Source: Botryllus schlosseri (taxonomy: Eukaryota > Chordata > Ascidiacea > Stolidobranchia > Styelidae). Taken from it: a stretch of DNA of 27,778 nucleotides. Position numbers and translations under genes: made by a program. This document shows, in pieces, positions 26,986 through 27,778 of this stretch (positions are counted from its first letter, which is position 1; each line of letters begins with the position of its first letter). Location: contig ATSW01109349.1 in assembly GCA_000444245.1 (NCBI GenBank), positions 1 to 27,778 of the forward strand. Reading direction: 5' to 3'. A model generated the notes under the pieces. The model made no database searches and had not been told where the DNA came from. It saw only the letters and a list, made by a program, of their open reading frames with translations.

Positions 26986-27778
26986 GTGAGATGATTGCAC
27001 TGCTATTTGTAGTACTGTAAAGCAGGCTTGGACAACTTGGAAAAATTTCAGATTTTCTGTATTGATTAGAATTATAAATATAGCTACAGTGTATTTCAAA
27101 TTATGTTAGAATGTGAATTATAGCTACAGTGTTTTTTATTTCAAAATTAGACTGGAACTAGAATTATGGCGTCAGTTTTTTTCTATATTTGATTAGAATT
27201 GGAATTATACCATACATTTTTTTTCAAATTTAAATTATAGCCACGCAATTTCTTTTCCAACTCAGACCGGAATTAGAATACCTACAGTTTTTTTAAATTA
27301 GATTAGAACTAGAATTACAGCTACAGTGTTTTCCCAAAACTGACTAGAATTAGACTGATAACTGCAGATTTTTATCTGAATACGATTATAATTAGAATGA
27401 TACATACTGTTTTCTTTTCAAATTACATTATAATTAGAATTAAGGCTACGCAATTTCTTTTCCAACTCAGACCGGAATTGGAATGATAACTACAGTACAG
27501 TTGCATACAGCTAACTCTAATAACTACAACAATTATAGCTACCGTAGGCGCTGAACTCTAATTTTCCGTAGGTATGCGAGCTCGATGACGTCAAAATGTG
27601 GCAGAATTGATTATTAAGGCTGTGTGAATGCTAAATAACACCCCCCCACCCCCATTTTGAAACGTGAAACCCTTTCCTTTTTGAAATGGCCATTCTGACA
27701 CTAGTATTCAGTCGTGTTATCAGTGTTGCGCGTGGTTAATTAGCGAGATTCGTCTCTGCAGCCGTTTTTGTCCCACTA
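26986..27778 (+). other. Intron 23, partial
   Basis: Begins GTGAGA. No terminal KCC exon (RRMHTAV, MPGPPRN or VITIYS coding) is visible before the window ends. Most of it is an AT-rich minisatellite. CCCCCCCCACCCCC near 27642 is a short C-rich run. Confidence 0.75.
27060..27500. repeat. AT-rich degenerate minisatellite (ATTAGAATTATAGCTACAGT type)
   Basis: Words such as TTAGAATTA, GAATTATAGCTACAGTG and TTTTTCAAATTA recur every 35-60 nt with substitutions. A longer segment, ACGCAATTTCTTTTCCAACT followed by CAGACCGGAATT, occurs near 27243 and 27449, so a unit of about 205 bp was itself duplicated. Related words occur at 3680-3790. Confidence 0.7.

Noticed and set aside
26806-27099. 97-codon minus-strand frame over exon 23
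   Set aside because: Antisense shadow of a coding exon whose plus-strand product has the MTWT motif.

Overview
The window looks like nuclear DNA of an animal, probably an invertebrate. Nearly all of it is one intron-rich gene on the + strand encoding a K+/Cl- cotransporter (KCC, SLC12A4-7 type). By eye I traced 23 coding exons from a start codon at 5399 to a donor at 26985. They give about 1,110 codons: cytosolic N-terminus, all twelve membrane segments, the large extracellular loop and most of the C-terminal domain. The last exon or exons, carrying the conserved RRMHTAV block and the C-terminus, lie beyond the right edge. Splice phases agree at every junction. The one break is inside exon 20, where the reading frame slips. 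The clade cannot be fixed from this window alone.

Layout: 1-5398 is upstream DNA with decayed repeat copies and a promoter-like stretch next to exon 1. 5399-9164 holds exons 1-5 (N-terminus, TM1-TM3). 10563-13066 holds exons 6-8 (TM4, TM5, extracellular loop). 13922-15721 holds exons 9-12 (TM6-TM8). 16750-17710 holds exons 13-15 (TM9-TM12). 18556-26985 holds exons 16-23 (cytosolic C-terminal domain). 26986-27778 is intron with an AT-rich minisatellite.

The introns fall into two size classes: five of 58-64 nt and the rest from about 300 to 3,000 nt. The large ones are packed with non-autonomous DNA transposons. I see two hAT-type families with clear 8-bp target-site duplications, one further hAT-like element, a Mutator-like fold-back family, a TA-flanked (mariner-like) element and a TTAA/TA-flanked element. 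Several are nested inside one another, so their order of insertion can be read. One intron (14944-15426) has the hallmarks of a minor-spliceosome (U12-type) intron, and another (22035-22958) has a GC-AG boundary.

No second gene is convincing. One weak open frame on the minus strand lies inside intron 22. I found no RNA genes, CRISPR arrays, retroviral or Polinton-like elements, and no new multi-gene system. The unusual content is the intron architecture, the nested elements and the possible frame lesion in exon 20.
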